DNA of 64,000 bases from Ypsolopha sequella (taxonomy: Eukaryota; Arthropoda; Insecta; Lepidoptera; Ypsolophidae). Positions 37,201 to 49,300 of the stretch are shown piece after piece. The translations under genes were made by a program, and so were the position numbers. The stretch is taken from NCBI GenBank assembly GCA_934047225.1, contig OW203991.1, positions 2,604,001 to 2,668,000 of the forward strand, read 5' to 3'. The first letter of the stretch is position 1. The number at the start of each line of letters is the position of its first letter. The notes under the pieces were generated by a model that was not told the DNA's origin, did no database searches, and saw nothing but the letters and a program-made list of their open reading frames with translations.

Positions 37201-40200
37201 GCCTTTCTATTTGATTTAAATGTTCTGTGGGGACTACCGACAGAAGTGAAAACTTCACTGCTGGCCAAGCGCAACACGTGATAGCATGTCGGTGACGTGA
37301 ACCCATAAGATTTTCCAGCAGTGTTCTGTTGTTCACAATTCAACCGAGATTTGAATTAAATTCGAGCCGAGCATGAAACCCCCCCGCTTTCTGGTTGTAG
37401 TTCCTATGGGCAGGCCTAGATCATCCCTCAGGAAGTACAACCAGCCCCCCTATTATGTATCTCTAGTTGCCTTCTGGACTGGGTGTCTATCATCAAAAAC
37501 ATAGATATACTATCGAATTACGATTGTCTAAGGGCATGTTAGCACTTGAAGTGACGACACAGTTCGTAAATAGTTCAATACCCACTAAAACCAATTTTGA
37601 AAGTTTAGTTTTTATCTGTGTTTTTGACGATAGCCACCCTGTCCAGTTGGCAACTTAAGATACAGAATAGGGTGCCCCCTAGGATAGGGATCAAAGCTTT
37701 ACTTTAAGTGTAGCCTTGATGGTTTTGTGTCTATTTGTGTGATACGCTCCGTGACATAGCACAATGTGTACTCTACCTAATCCTACTTGGTTTACGTAAA
37801 TAAATGGGTACTTGTGATGTTATTTGTGGTATTCAACATGTCGTTTAGTTGTTTGTTGCGGCGAGGTTACTGTAAATAAATAGAACCATCAAAAACGTAA
37901 ATGTGAAAAAGGGTTCGAGTCTAGTACAGAACCTGGGAGTCTAGTCTAGTACTGGATCTGGGAGTCTAGTCTAGTACAGGACCTGGGAGTCTAGTCTAGT
38001 ACAGGACCTGGGAGTCTAGTCTAGTACAGGATCTGGGAGTCTAGTCTAGTACAGGACCTGGGAGTCTAGTCTAGTACAGGATCTGGGAGTCTAGTCTAGT
38101 ACAGGACCTGGGAGTCTAGTCTAGTACAGGACCTGGGAGTCTAGTCTAGTACAGGACCTGGGAGTCTAGTCTAGTACAGGACCTGGGAGTCTAGTCTAGT
38201 ACAGGATCTGGGAGTCTAGTCTAGTACAGGACCTGGGAGTCTAGTCTAGTACAGGACCTGGGAGTCTAGTCTAGTACAGGACCTGGGAGTCTAGTCTAGT
38301 ACAGGACCTGGGAGTCTAGTCTAGTACAGGACCTGGGAGTCTAGTCTAGTACAGGATCTGGGAGTCTAGTCTAGTACAGGACCTGGGAGTCTAGTCTAGT
38401 ACAGGACCTGGGAGTCTAGTCTAGTACAGGATCTGGGAGTCTAGTCTAGTACAGGACCTGGGAGTCTAGTCTAGTACAGGATCTGGGAGTCTAGTCTAGT
38501 ACAGGACCTGGGAGTCTAGTCTAGTACAGGACCTGGGAGTCTAGTCTAGTACAGGGCCTGGGAGTCTAGTCTAGTATAGGACCTAGGAATCTAGTCTAGT
38601 ACAGGACCTGGGAGTCTAGTCTAGTACAGGACCTGGGAGTCTAGTCTAGTATAGGACCTAGGAATCTAGTCTAGTACAGGACCTGGGAGTCTAGTCTAGT
38701 ATAGGACCTAGGAATCTAGTCTAGTACAGGATCTGGGAGTCTAGTCTAGTACAGGACCTGGGAGTCTAGTCTAGTACAGGACCTGGGAGTCTAGTCTAGT
38801 ACAGGATCTGGGAGTCTAGTCTAGTACAGGACCTGGGAGTCTAGTCTAGTACAGGACCTGGGAGTCTAGTCTAGTACAGGACCTGGGAGTCTAGTCTAGT
38901 ATAGGACCTGGGAGTCTAGTCTAGTACAGGACCTGGGAGTCTAGTCTAGTACAGGACCTAGGAGTCTAGTCTAGTACAGGACCTGGGAGTCTAGTCTAGT
39001 ACAGGACCTGGGAGTCTAGTCTAGTACAGGACCTGGGAGTCTAGTCTAGTACAGGACCTGGGAGTCTAGTCTAGTACAGGACCTGGGAGTCTAGTCTAGT
39101 ACAGGACCTGGGAGTCTAGTCTAGTACAGGACCTGGGAGTCTAGTCTAGTACAGGACCTGGGAGTCTAGTCTAGTATAGGACCTGGGAGTCTAGTCTAGT
39201 ACAGGACCTGGGAGTCTAGTCTAGTACAGGACCTGGGAGTCTAGTCTAGTACAGGACCTGGGAGTCTAGTCTAGTATAGGACCTGGGAGTCTAGTCTAGT
39301 ACAGGACCTGGGAGTCTAGTCTAGTACAGGACCTGGGAGTCTAGTCTAGTACAGGACCTGGGAGTCTAGTCTAGTACAGGACCTGGGAGTCTAGTCTAGT
39401 AAAGGCAGTGCAGGATTATCACTGCTACATTTTCAATGGTAACATCATAGGTACATGCAAATAATTGACTACGAAAACTTGCCAACTTCTACATATTCAG
39501 TAGCAAGGACCCTAACAATATTTATTTTGTAACCAGTGAAGAACATTGTACATTATTGCAGTTATGACTGAAGTAATCTCCATAACCTCGGCACCCAATT
39601 TGATATCAATTCTTTTTGCGGCGAAGCAGACAATCTTGCACTGCGTTTGTACTGAACTTGGCCCCTTCCTCCTCACATTGCTGCAGCTATGACTTTAGAA
39701 ACCATTCGAAAGTAGTCGATTTCAGTTTATGTCCGAATGTGCCGCGCCCCATTCAATCTGGCCCATTCAGACGTAATACCCGAATCTCGATGCAAAAGAT
39801 GCCCGGCCTCTGACTGCTTGTTACCTGACCCTCGTACCATGACAATAATCTGTAGTTGCGTTTTTTAACAGAAGTCATACATGTCGAAAGTATCGTTTTA
39901 TATTACTTTTAAGAAGTTATAGTTTAACCCAACCAGTGTCAAGACTTCCCTAAATCGCCAGACCCCTCAGTGTCACGAAAAAAATGGATTCCGAAAATTA
40001 CCGCCGACCGGATTTATAAATCCACGTATTTCGGCATGTTAGGTTATATTTTAGGCATAGTGTGATATATCAGCATAAAGGTGAGAAAATTCTGCACATG
40101 CTTATGTTTAGCACTAACCTCGATAATAACAATACATTATTCATATTTAATTACAAAAATGCATTTTCTCCAATTGGAATCCAATTTGATGAAATTTTTC

Positions 40201-40298
40201 ATTCACCTTTGCCACATTTTGCTTTCCAACACTTTACACACACATTTCACAGGCGCTAAAATACCATTAGAACATTCCCTATAATATTACGCGTTTAG

Positions 40299-40329
<31 letters not shown>

Positions 40330-43300
40330 TTTTTTATACAATGTGTAACAGAAAGGTGTAACCATATTTGAAGAGCTTATTCAGACAATGGTATAGAACA
40401 ACTTTTACTATGAAACAAACCCTGTATCTCGAAAAAAATATTTACCTGTTTCATAGAAAAATGCAATGCCGCTCGGCCGAAATGTATGGAAGGGCAGATT
40501 TTTTTTTGAGGTTTCAGGGTTGGCTCCATAGTAAAAGTTGTTCTATACCATTGACTGAATAAGCTCTTCAAATATGGTTACACCTTTCTGTTACACGTTG
40601 TATAACTTGCACTAATTACTACAAAAAGAGCAAATAATTACAGACGTAAACAAACCGGCGAGCGACCCGCCGCCATTATCTACTCCGGCAGACTTCCGAT
40701 GGAAAATAATTATTTTAAAGCTCATTTTTTCATTTTAAACCAATCAAATGATACTTAACAGGTAGCCAACAAAACAAAGTAAATTTTGCAACTTTTTCTG
40801 GTCACTTCCGGTAGAATTTAAGAAATATATAAATTACCGAACGTATCCGGTTATTTTAGACGCGAAGTCGGTGTCATCGACACTATCGGTACTTTTTGGG
40901 TATGACGATGACGCGAACGTACGCGAAAGCGACATTCAAAGGGTTAAAAGGAAAAATAAAACATTTGATATATTTTTCTAAAATTAGGTATCATAATACT
41001 AAGGGATGATTCGACCTAAATACTGTATAGCTTTTAATTCTCCTCTGTTATTTTTTCCACCAGACTTCTACTCGATGGCGGTGGTGGGCCGCTGCATGCG
41101 CGACACTTGCGCGTTCTACATTCGCCGCACGCTGGGCGGCGAGCGTCTCTACGCGGCCACACTGAAGCAGTACGTGCGCACGATAGTCGCCAAACACTGT
41201 GCGCCCATCGAGTTCTTCCTAGAGGGCACTAGGAGTCGCAGCAATAAGAGCCTTCCGCCCAAGTACGGTAGGTTCAGTTTTGTGTAACGTTCTACATCCA
41301 CCGCACGCTGGGCGGCGAGTGTCTCTACGGTGGCCATAAGAGTTCCGCCTAAGACGTTAGTTTTTCAAGTTCGATCCTGCCTGTCTGCCAGTTTGTCCGT
41401 GCCATCACTCATGAATAGATGGGTCTGTATTGAACGAAACTAAGCACCTAGTTGCAGAATAACATGACCACTGGGGTGGTGTCAAACAAAGTTTGTTAAA
41501 GATATAATAGTTCGAAGAGAGCTGGAGACAAAATTTCTAAATCATTTGCTCATGTTTTATATCAATAATGATTAAAGTTCAGATCAAAACAAATAGATTT
41601 GGTTCCATCACTGAAGTTCCTACCTCGCTGCGTTTTTGTGCTACAGCGCTTCAAATTTGTATAAAAAAGCTCCAAAAACTATGAGGGTTTTAGTAGCGTC
41701 CATTCAATTCATTCTGACCCCCAAAGCAGGAAAAAAATTGGATTAAAAAAAATGTGCTCTCAAATTCAGTGAGCAAATGGTCTGCCAATTTTTTTTCGTT
41801 TTCGTGGAGTCAAAATGAATCGAATGGACGCCACTTGAACCATGAGCCATTTTGTTATGAACGAAAACTGTATCATCATCTTTTGGCAACTGACAATATA
41901 ATAATTTATAGATAGTTGACATAATTCATAGTTGGTTCTAGAGCTGATGTTGAGGTACCACCATCTTACTCGCCAACCATCCATCCATCAGCCCATATTC
42001 GTCCACTGCTGGACATAGGCCTCCCCCATATTACGCCACTCTTGGCGGTCCTCAGTCATCCTCATCCAGCCGCCACCCGCAACGTCCTTCAGATCGTCAG
42101 TCCAGCGGGCACGAGGGTGGCCTACGCTGCGCTTTGATGTACGTGGTCTCCATTCCAATGCCTTACGGCCCCAACGGTTATCACGTCGGCGACAGATATG
42201 GCCAGTCCACTGCCACTTCAACTTACTGATTCGGCAGGCTATGTCGGTCACCTTCGATCTCTGACGGATGTCTTCGTTTCGGATTTTATCCATCAAAGAT
42301 ATCCCAAACATAGCCCGCTCCATAGCCTCGCTAACTCCCCGAAGATATTCGATTTTACGATTTTTGTTCGTAGAAACAAAGAACGCGCTTTCGTATCAGA
42401 CTGGACTGGTCGTTCTGGACTGGGTGCCTATCATCAAAAACATAGATAACAACTGAACTTTCAAAACTGCCTTTAGTGGGTATTGAACTATTTACGAGCT
42501 GTGTCGTCACTTCAACATGTACTTAGATAATCGGCATTCGATATTCGAATCATTTTTTGATGATAGACACCCAGTCTAGTTGGCAACTAAAGATACATAA
42601 TAGGCCGTTTGGTCGCAACTAACATCGGTTTTGATTGCATAGTATTATATAGGCGCTATTTTACAAATGTCTTACAGAAAGTAATTGATCTGTATGGGAT
42701 GCCTATTGGAGGTGGTCTGTGTTTAAAACAGACTGGTGATGGGCATCGGCGTCATTGGTGCGAGGGTTCCGGCACCGCGCTCATCAACCCACCTGCCAGC
42801 GTGTGTGAGTATGGGCATTACTTCCAGGAGAATCGCCGACAGTAGCGAAATATTGGAAAGGCCTCTATCCAGAAGTGCGTTGGTAGGAACTGGGTAGGAA
42901 CACTGGGGTTGTAACGCTGAGTTTTTGAACGGGTTTCGTCGTGTGACGACACTCCAAATGTCAGTTGTCATTTTTGCATTATATTTAATATAATAACGTT
43001 GAGAGGACCCCTCTACACGAAATTTAACGTAAATATATCAACTATAACGTTGAGAAGACCCCTCGGTACGAAAATTAACGTCATTACATTTACGAAAATT
43101 AACGTGAATGTCAGGTGACGTTTGGAGCCTATACGAACCTTGCGAACCCTGCTCAGAGTTGATGTTGTAAAATTCGACACCAGTGTAGCGACACTGTCAT
43201 TTTTGAACGGTCGGTGTTGAGACGCGAGTTCATTATTGAACGGGTTAGTGTTGCGACCCGGGTAGGAAACCCAACTCGGTGTGAGTTTATGAACGACTAT

Positions 43301-46300
43301 CTGTAGTGACCGAACCAGACTGACGGATGGATTGATGACATAATTCATCGCGCAAACGGTGCTTTAACACTTAATTCCATTGTATAAATTATGTCATGCA
43401 TCCTTGACGGTTCACGTTTCTAAATGCGCGTGCTCGACGAATGTAATTGTTGCAGTTTTACTAGTTTCCCACATTTGCTGGTAATTATCGGCACTTGTTG
43501 TTGACAAAATTCGCATGCTAATAAAAAGACTGTATAAGCGATTTTTAGGGTTCTGTACCTAAAGGGTAAAAAACCGGCTAAGTAGTTCCGTAGTTTCCCG
43601 TTACAATTTCCGAGAAATTTCATTTTATAAGTTGGTCGACTATTACTCGTTAATTTGTAAAGCACACCTACACTTACTATAGCTGTGATATTTTTCCTTT
43701 TAACTTCGTTATATATACTACTGCCGTGAATGTTAGCACATATCCAAAAAAAACTACTGTTTAGCTGGCAGGTGGAAGACACTTGACTCTAAGAAAAAAT
43801 AGCAATTAAAGATAAATATTTTGCAAACGGATCCCTCAATAGAAAACTGGTTTTCACACACCCACAATATTTTTGAATGACCTATCCAACGACAAACCAT
43901 ACCATGAAATCAACGAGGAAAATAAAATCATACCACTTTCCGCGTAGGGGAGGTACGCAATTTTTTTTTATGTTAATTTAACCACTTTGTCGACGTGATT
44001 AATATGTATACCCATGCCAAATTACAGCTTTCTGGTACTAAGAGTCTGAGCTAAGCCGCGGACAAACAGACAGACAAACGGACATGGCGAAATTAAAAAG
44101 GAACCCTTATGGTGAGACTCCGTTGCTGTCCGTCCGTCCGCATGTCAGCCTCATAACTTTTGAACCTTTAAAGATAAATACTTGAAGTTTAGCACAAAAA
44201 TAGCAATAATTTGCCCACATATATGTTTTTGTTAGTGAAATGCGAATTTGTTCAAAATATTGCCATAACAAATGTTTTCTAAAATTACGATATGGGTATC
44301 AAAATGTAGGTAAGTACTTTTTTATTTTTTATTTATTTATTTATTTATTTAAAGATTTACATGTTTGCATTCTGATATAAAGTAAGTAATTATGGATGTT
44401 GCTACGTAACGTAACCATAGCATAGACGAATACAACATAATTTAATAATAACATAAAACATATTACATAGTTTAACTAGAACAAATTAAATAATTATGGA
44501 TGTTTGTATCGTAACATAAGATTTATTAATGTAGCAAGAACGCAATTTCAATTTGTGTGCTTCAGATTTAAAGAGGCCTATGGCCCATAAATAAATCTTC
44601 CGCGAGCGTCGCCTAGCTAAGAGAAAGTATAAAATACTGATATATATAATATATTGAAATATATATTAAAATATAATATAAAAGTAAAGTACTACAAAGC
44701 AGATTGTAAAAATATATAATTGTACTTGTACAGATTTAAAGTAATCTTCGAGAAAGCACAAAAAAAGGAAATGGTAATAGCAGTACGTAAAAATTACAAG
44801 AAAAATATAGCAGTTCAGAAATTCACGAAAATAACTAGATGTAGATAAAAAATAAGTACATTTAAATTATGTATGATATTTAAGTAAGTAGTTACGTACG
44901 TAATAAATTAATGTACGTACTAGGTCACTGAAATAACTTCACATTTTGCTCCAGTTATTTTTCCCCAAAATATTTCTCTGCACGCCTATATTTTATCATG
45001 TACCTCCCGACTGGTTGACTGGGAGAAAATGCTTTAGCATTAAGTCTACCCATTGTACATCTATAAATTAAATAATAATAATAATAAAAAAATACTATCA
45101 ATTTTTTTTTGGTCATCACGATAAACAGTTGTGGGTATGATTTTAAATATCTTTTTCCTGGCTTTCCCAAAACTGAAGATATAAGGCGTGGGAGTCTGAC
45201 TCGCACTTGACTGGTTTTTTATTTACATGTTACGCCTATTAATTACTTTTTGCATGACGATTAATTGTCTAGCCTGTGTGTATACTGTTAGACCTATGGC
45301 CTTAATGCATATATGTAGTTAAAAAGTCGAATGTATGTGTACGTCGTGCTAAATGTGCAGGTTCCGTCAAAGACATTAACCTAAATATTAAAACACATTA
45401 CAAAGGTATATATATATATATTATACAAAAGAATAGCTCAAAACCATAATGTCACAAACCTACCTGTTCGGTCAAAAACATATCCTGTTTGGTCAAAGTA
45501 GGTACAGACGCCAGCATGACAAGTTACCTATTGGCTGTTCTTATTGCCGTGCTATAGCACTTAAAATCGTTTACAAATAGGGAGCTAGCACTGCAGGTGA
45601 CTGCACATTATTTTAGCTTCATTCGAAATCCCACACGAATGCTCTAAATGTGATTTCATTGAATATTTTCGATATTTGTCCTTGGCACAAATGTACCTCT
45701 ATTGGATTTGAACTCGCGATCTCTGGATTAGTGGCTTTGACGTTCGAACCACTTTGTTATAGGGTGTCTGTATTTAGACGGAACTCTAACATACCCGCAA
45801 GTTCATACTTGGTTAACATGAATATTTATTAAAACCGAGACATAATAAAAGAACTTCAAGGCTAAAAAACAATTACATTACATAAGTAATGTATCATACA
45901 TATATAATAGTATATGATACTGATAAAAAAGTAACAAAAAAGTCGTCTCTGTATATTTTGTAATTTTTTTTAATGAAATGGTTTTTAGTATTATACTGAA
46001 TGAAAAACTACAATTTTTTGATGTCTTTAGGTGTTTTTTCTGTCTGTCTGTTCCGTTTTAAATCGAAAACCACTTATAGAATTTGACTGCGGTTTTCTTT
46101 ATTATCATCGGTAGTGACCTTGCACCCGTAGCACAGTGTTTAACTCACGCGATACGACTTAGTTGAATAACATTGACACGATGTTTTTGCGATTAAACAG
46201 TATGTCACGCTCCTCGAACTTGTGATTCAACTAAGTCGCGTTGCGCGTGATTAAACACTGTGCTACCTACGGGTGCTTGTAAAGTGTTGATAAAATAACG

Positions 46301-49300
46301 CCTAATAAACACTCGTTATAATTATCATCTAATGTGGTACCTATTTTTTTGTGATATGTAAATGTTTTAGCGTCCCTGGTAATCCATATGATAGTTTAAG
46401 AGATCGTAAGTGTCATGTCAACTGTCAACCATTTTGCTCGGCCCCCGTATGAGATATCAAGTTGAAACTGATACCTCCTACCGAAGTCTACGGCCCCATG
46501 GCGCTGTAAAAAAATCAGGCTTCTAACTTGACGCGAAAAATAGATATTGCACTTTCCAAAACCAATTGCATACAAATTTGCTGACCATGAAAACCTATAT
46601 AAGGCACTTCCAGTTGACGGTTTTTTTTTTTGTAGCCTGCAATGTGTTCCACTGCTGGGTAAAGGCCTCTTGCTGATACCACATATCAGGGTCCTGCGCT
46701 TCTTTCGCCCGCCCCGGTAAAAATGAATGCCATCAACTTTTTGGTCTGCCTGGCCCTCGATAGCCGTCATCTGATACCCACTCGGTAGGAATTTTCGCCC
46801 GCCTATCCGGGTGAGCCCAGTTCCATTTTAGTTTAGCTGTCTGCATACCAACAGTAATTCAGTGTTTTGAATACGGTCAACCCGTTTTACACCTAGAATG
46901 CGTTGACAAACCTTGAGACTTCTTTTGACTTCTGATGCTCGGTTTGTGACCACGTTTGAGAACCAGGATACACATGTCGACGTTCATCAGCTCTTTCATG
47001 GACCAGTATTTTTCGATATGTCTACCGATTTCCTTGTCTTGCCTGTTATCGAAGGCCCAGATAGATGTATTCGTTGACACATTGTATTACCTCCCTATCT
47101 ACCTCAGCTCTATGTTGCCTGCTGTTAGTCATTAATCGTGTTCGATTCATCTTAAGTCCAACCTCATTATGCTTAGTTCCTGAATAAGATGATATCGTCA
47201 GTGATTATTATTATATATATATATTGTTTTTTAATACCCACTCGTCATTTCCTATGGGAAAGTGATTTTTCCGCCTTCTTTTTCATATATGCTCCCCTGA
47301 AAAATTATTCATTTTATTTTTTAATTCAATACTCGGTTTTTGCTCAACATTCTACACATCATATCGATTTTAGGTCTTTATCTCATTCTCATTCTCTTTT
47401 TAGGTCTTTATCTTCATCTAAGAGCTATGAGACCCGTGAGTTGACATACCGACGGACAGAGAGCATTAGGGCTCCGTTTTGCCCTTTTGGTACGCCAATT
47501 GGTGACTTGACGCCCGATCTAACAACACAAGACTGCGATAGAGACCGCGACCGAACGATGCCGAAAAATACCGACGCTACTCGACTTTTCTAGCAAATTT
47601 CTAATTCCATTTCCATTATTTTTGAGTGCTTCGGGGACCGGCGGGTCTACCGCGTAATTCTGATTTGTATCAACTTCAAGCAAATGCATGCGAAATTCAA
47701 CGCGTGCAAAAGAGATGGCATGTTAGGCGGGCGTCGTCGCACGCACGTCAAATTTCAGTCTCAAGTTGATGTTGATGAAAATCAGAATTACGCGGTAGAC
47801 CCGCTGAACTAAATACGAGCCTGACGATTGATGATGACGATAAATGGTTCCCCAGGTATGCTGTCAATGAGCATGGTCCCTCTGTTCGCGGGGGAAGTGA
47901 GCGACATGACCGTGGTGCCTGTCAACATCAGCTACGACCGCCTCATGGAGCATGAACTGTTCGCATACGAGCATCTTGGCGTGCCCAAACCCAAGGAGTC
48001 TACTGGGGTGAGTCATGTTCCCCAGGCATCCTGTCAATAAGCATGGTCCCTCTGTTCGCGGGGGAAGTGAGCGACATAACCGTGGTGCCCGTTAACATCA
48101 GCTATGACCGCCACATGGACCATGGACTGTTCGCGTACGAGCATCGAGATGGCGGCGGCGTGCCCAAACTCGAGGTTGCACTAAGGCAATTTTAATTTTA
48201 ATATTACAGCAAAGAGACTTAGATTTGAAGGGAATCCATCCTGATGATCTTTTAAAAAAGTTTAGAACCAGGGGTAAGTTAGGGGTAACTCTCCCCCCCG
48301 TCTTATATACGTCAAATTGTGATTGTCAGCACTCGATGAAACTTATTGAAATTCAAACACTTGTATTGTTCTACTGATGTGATTTTACTAACTACGCCTG
48401 GCCGAGCGTAAAATATCAAATGTGTTGATAAAAAAAAACACAATAAATATATAACAGAATATCATTTTAGATTTGAAATAAACGGATCAACTCATTTTGT
48501 TAGCGGCAATTGGGTATAATTGGAAGCCATCCAACCGTCTTGCGAAACCGTCAACCGTGACCCACGCAGTAGGTGCAAAGAGGGCTCCGATGTACCCATA
48601 GAACGATATTTATTGTTCTGTGGATATACCTGCCCTTTTTTAACCGACTTCAAAACAAGAGGTTCTCAAATCGCTGTTTTTTTTCATACAAATATCCGTC
48701 ATTTCTGAACCGATTTAAATGATTCTTTTTTTGTTTTTAAGAGTGTGCTTCCAGGTAGGTCCCGTTTTGAGATTGGCCATGATCTGATAAAGGTCTTCAA
48801 AGATAGGCAGTGGAACTCCTCAGAAAATGACAGCATACCACAATCAATCGCTTTGTACTAGGATGCTGATCGCAGAATATTACAATTAAAATTGTCACCC
48901 CTGCTGGTAGAAAATACTAATTAGTATTATGCTCGCTTTTGTACATTAATTGTATTTTTGTGCAATAAAAAATTATATTATTATCATCCCTCCACCTGAC
49001 CTTCGATCATGCCCTCATTATCATAGACCCTCATCGGGTGAAAGCACATAACTCGAAATTGTGGCAATCACTGTGTTAGGGTGCTGATTGCAGGATTGTT
49101 ACTTCGAAATTATCGGAATACCCACCTGACCTTCATAGAACTCCTCAACGGTTGAGAGCACGTAACTCGAAATTGTAGCTATCACTGTGTTAGGGTGCAA
49201 AGTATTACTTGTAAATTATCAAGAATACCCACTTAACCTTCGATCCTGGCTTCATCACCATAGAAGTCCTCAACGGATGAGAGCACAGAACTCGAGATTG

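Noticed and set aside
37917..39402. Minisatellite as a CRISPR array
   Set aside because: The repeats are contiguous without unique spacers, in an insect intron.
41988..42449. Overlapping frames on both strands as a host gene
   Set aside because: The minus frame is the C-terminus of an RTE-type reverse transcriptase and the plus frames are its shadows.
45703..45767. Intact tRNA gene
   Set aside because: A-box and B-box-like parts are present, but the acceptor stem does not pair, so a SINE head is more likely.
47189..47593. 134-codon plus frame as a gene
   Set aside because: Low-complexity composition (F, Y, S runs), no motif, and it overlaps intron sequence of GNPAT beside a LINE remnant.
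48211..48273. Possible extra GNPAT exon with acceptor ATATTACAG and donor GTAAGT
   Set aside because: The stretch is open, but it ends in phase 1 while exon 6 begins in phase 0, and it matches no part of GNPAT.
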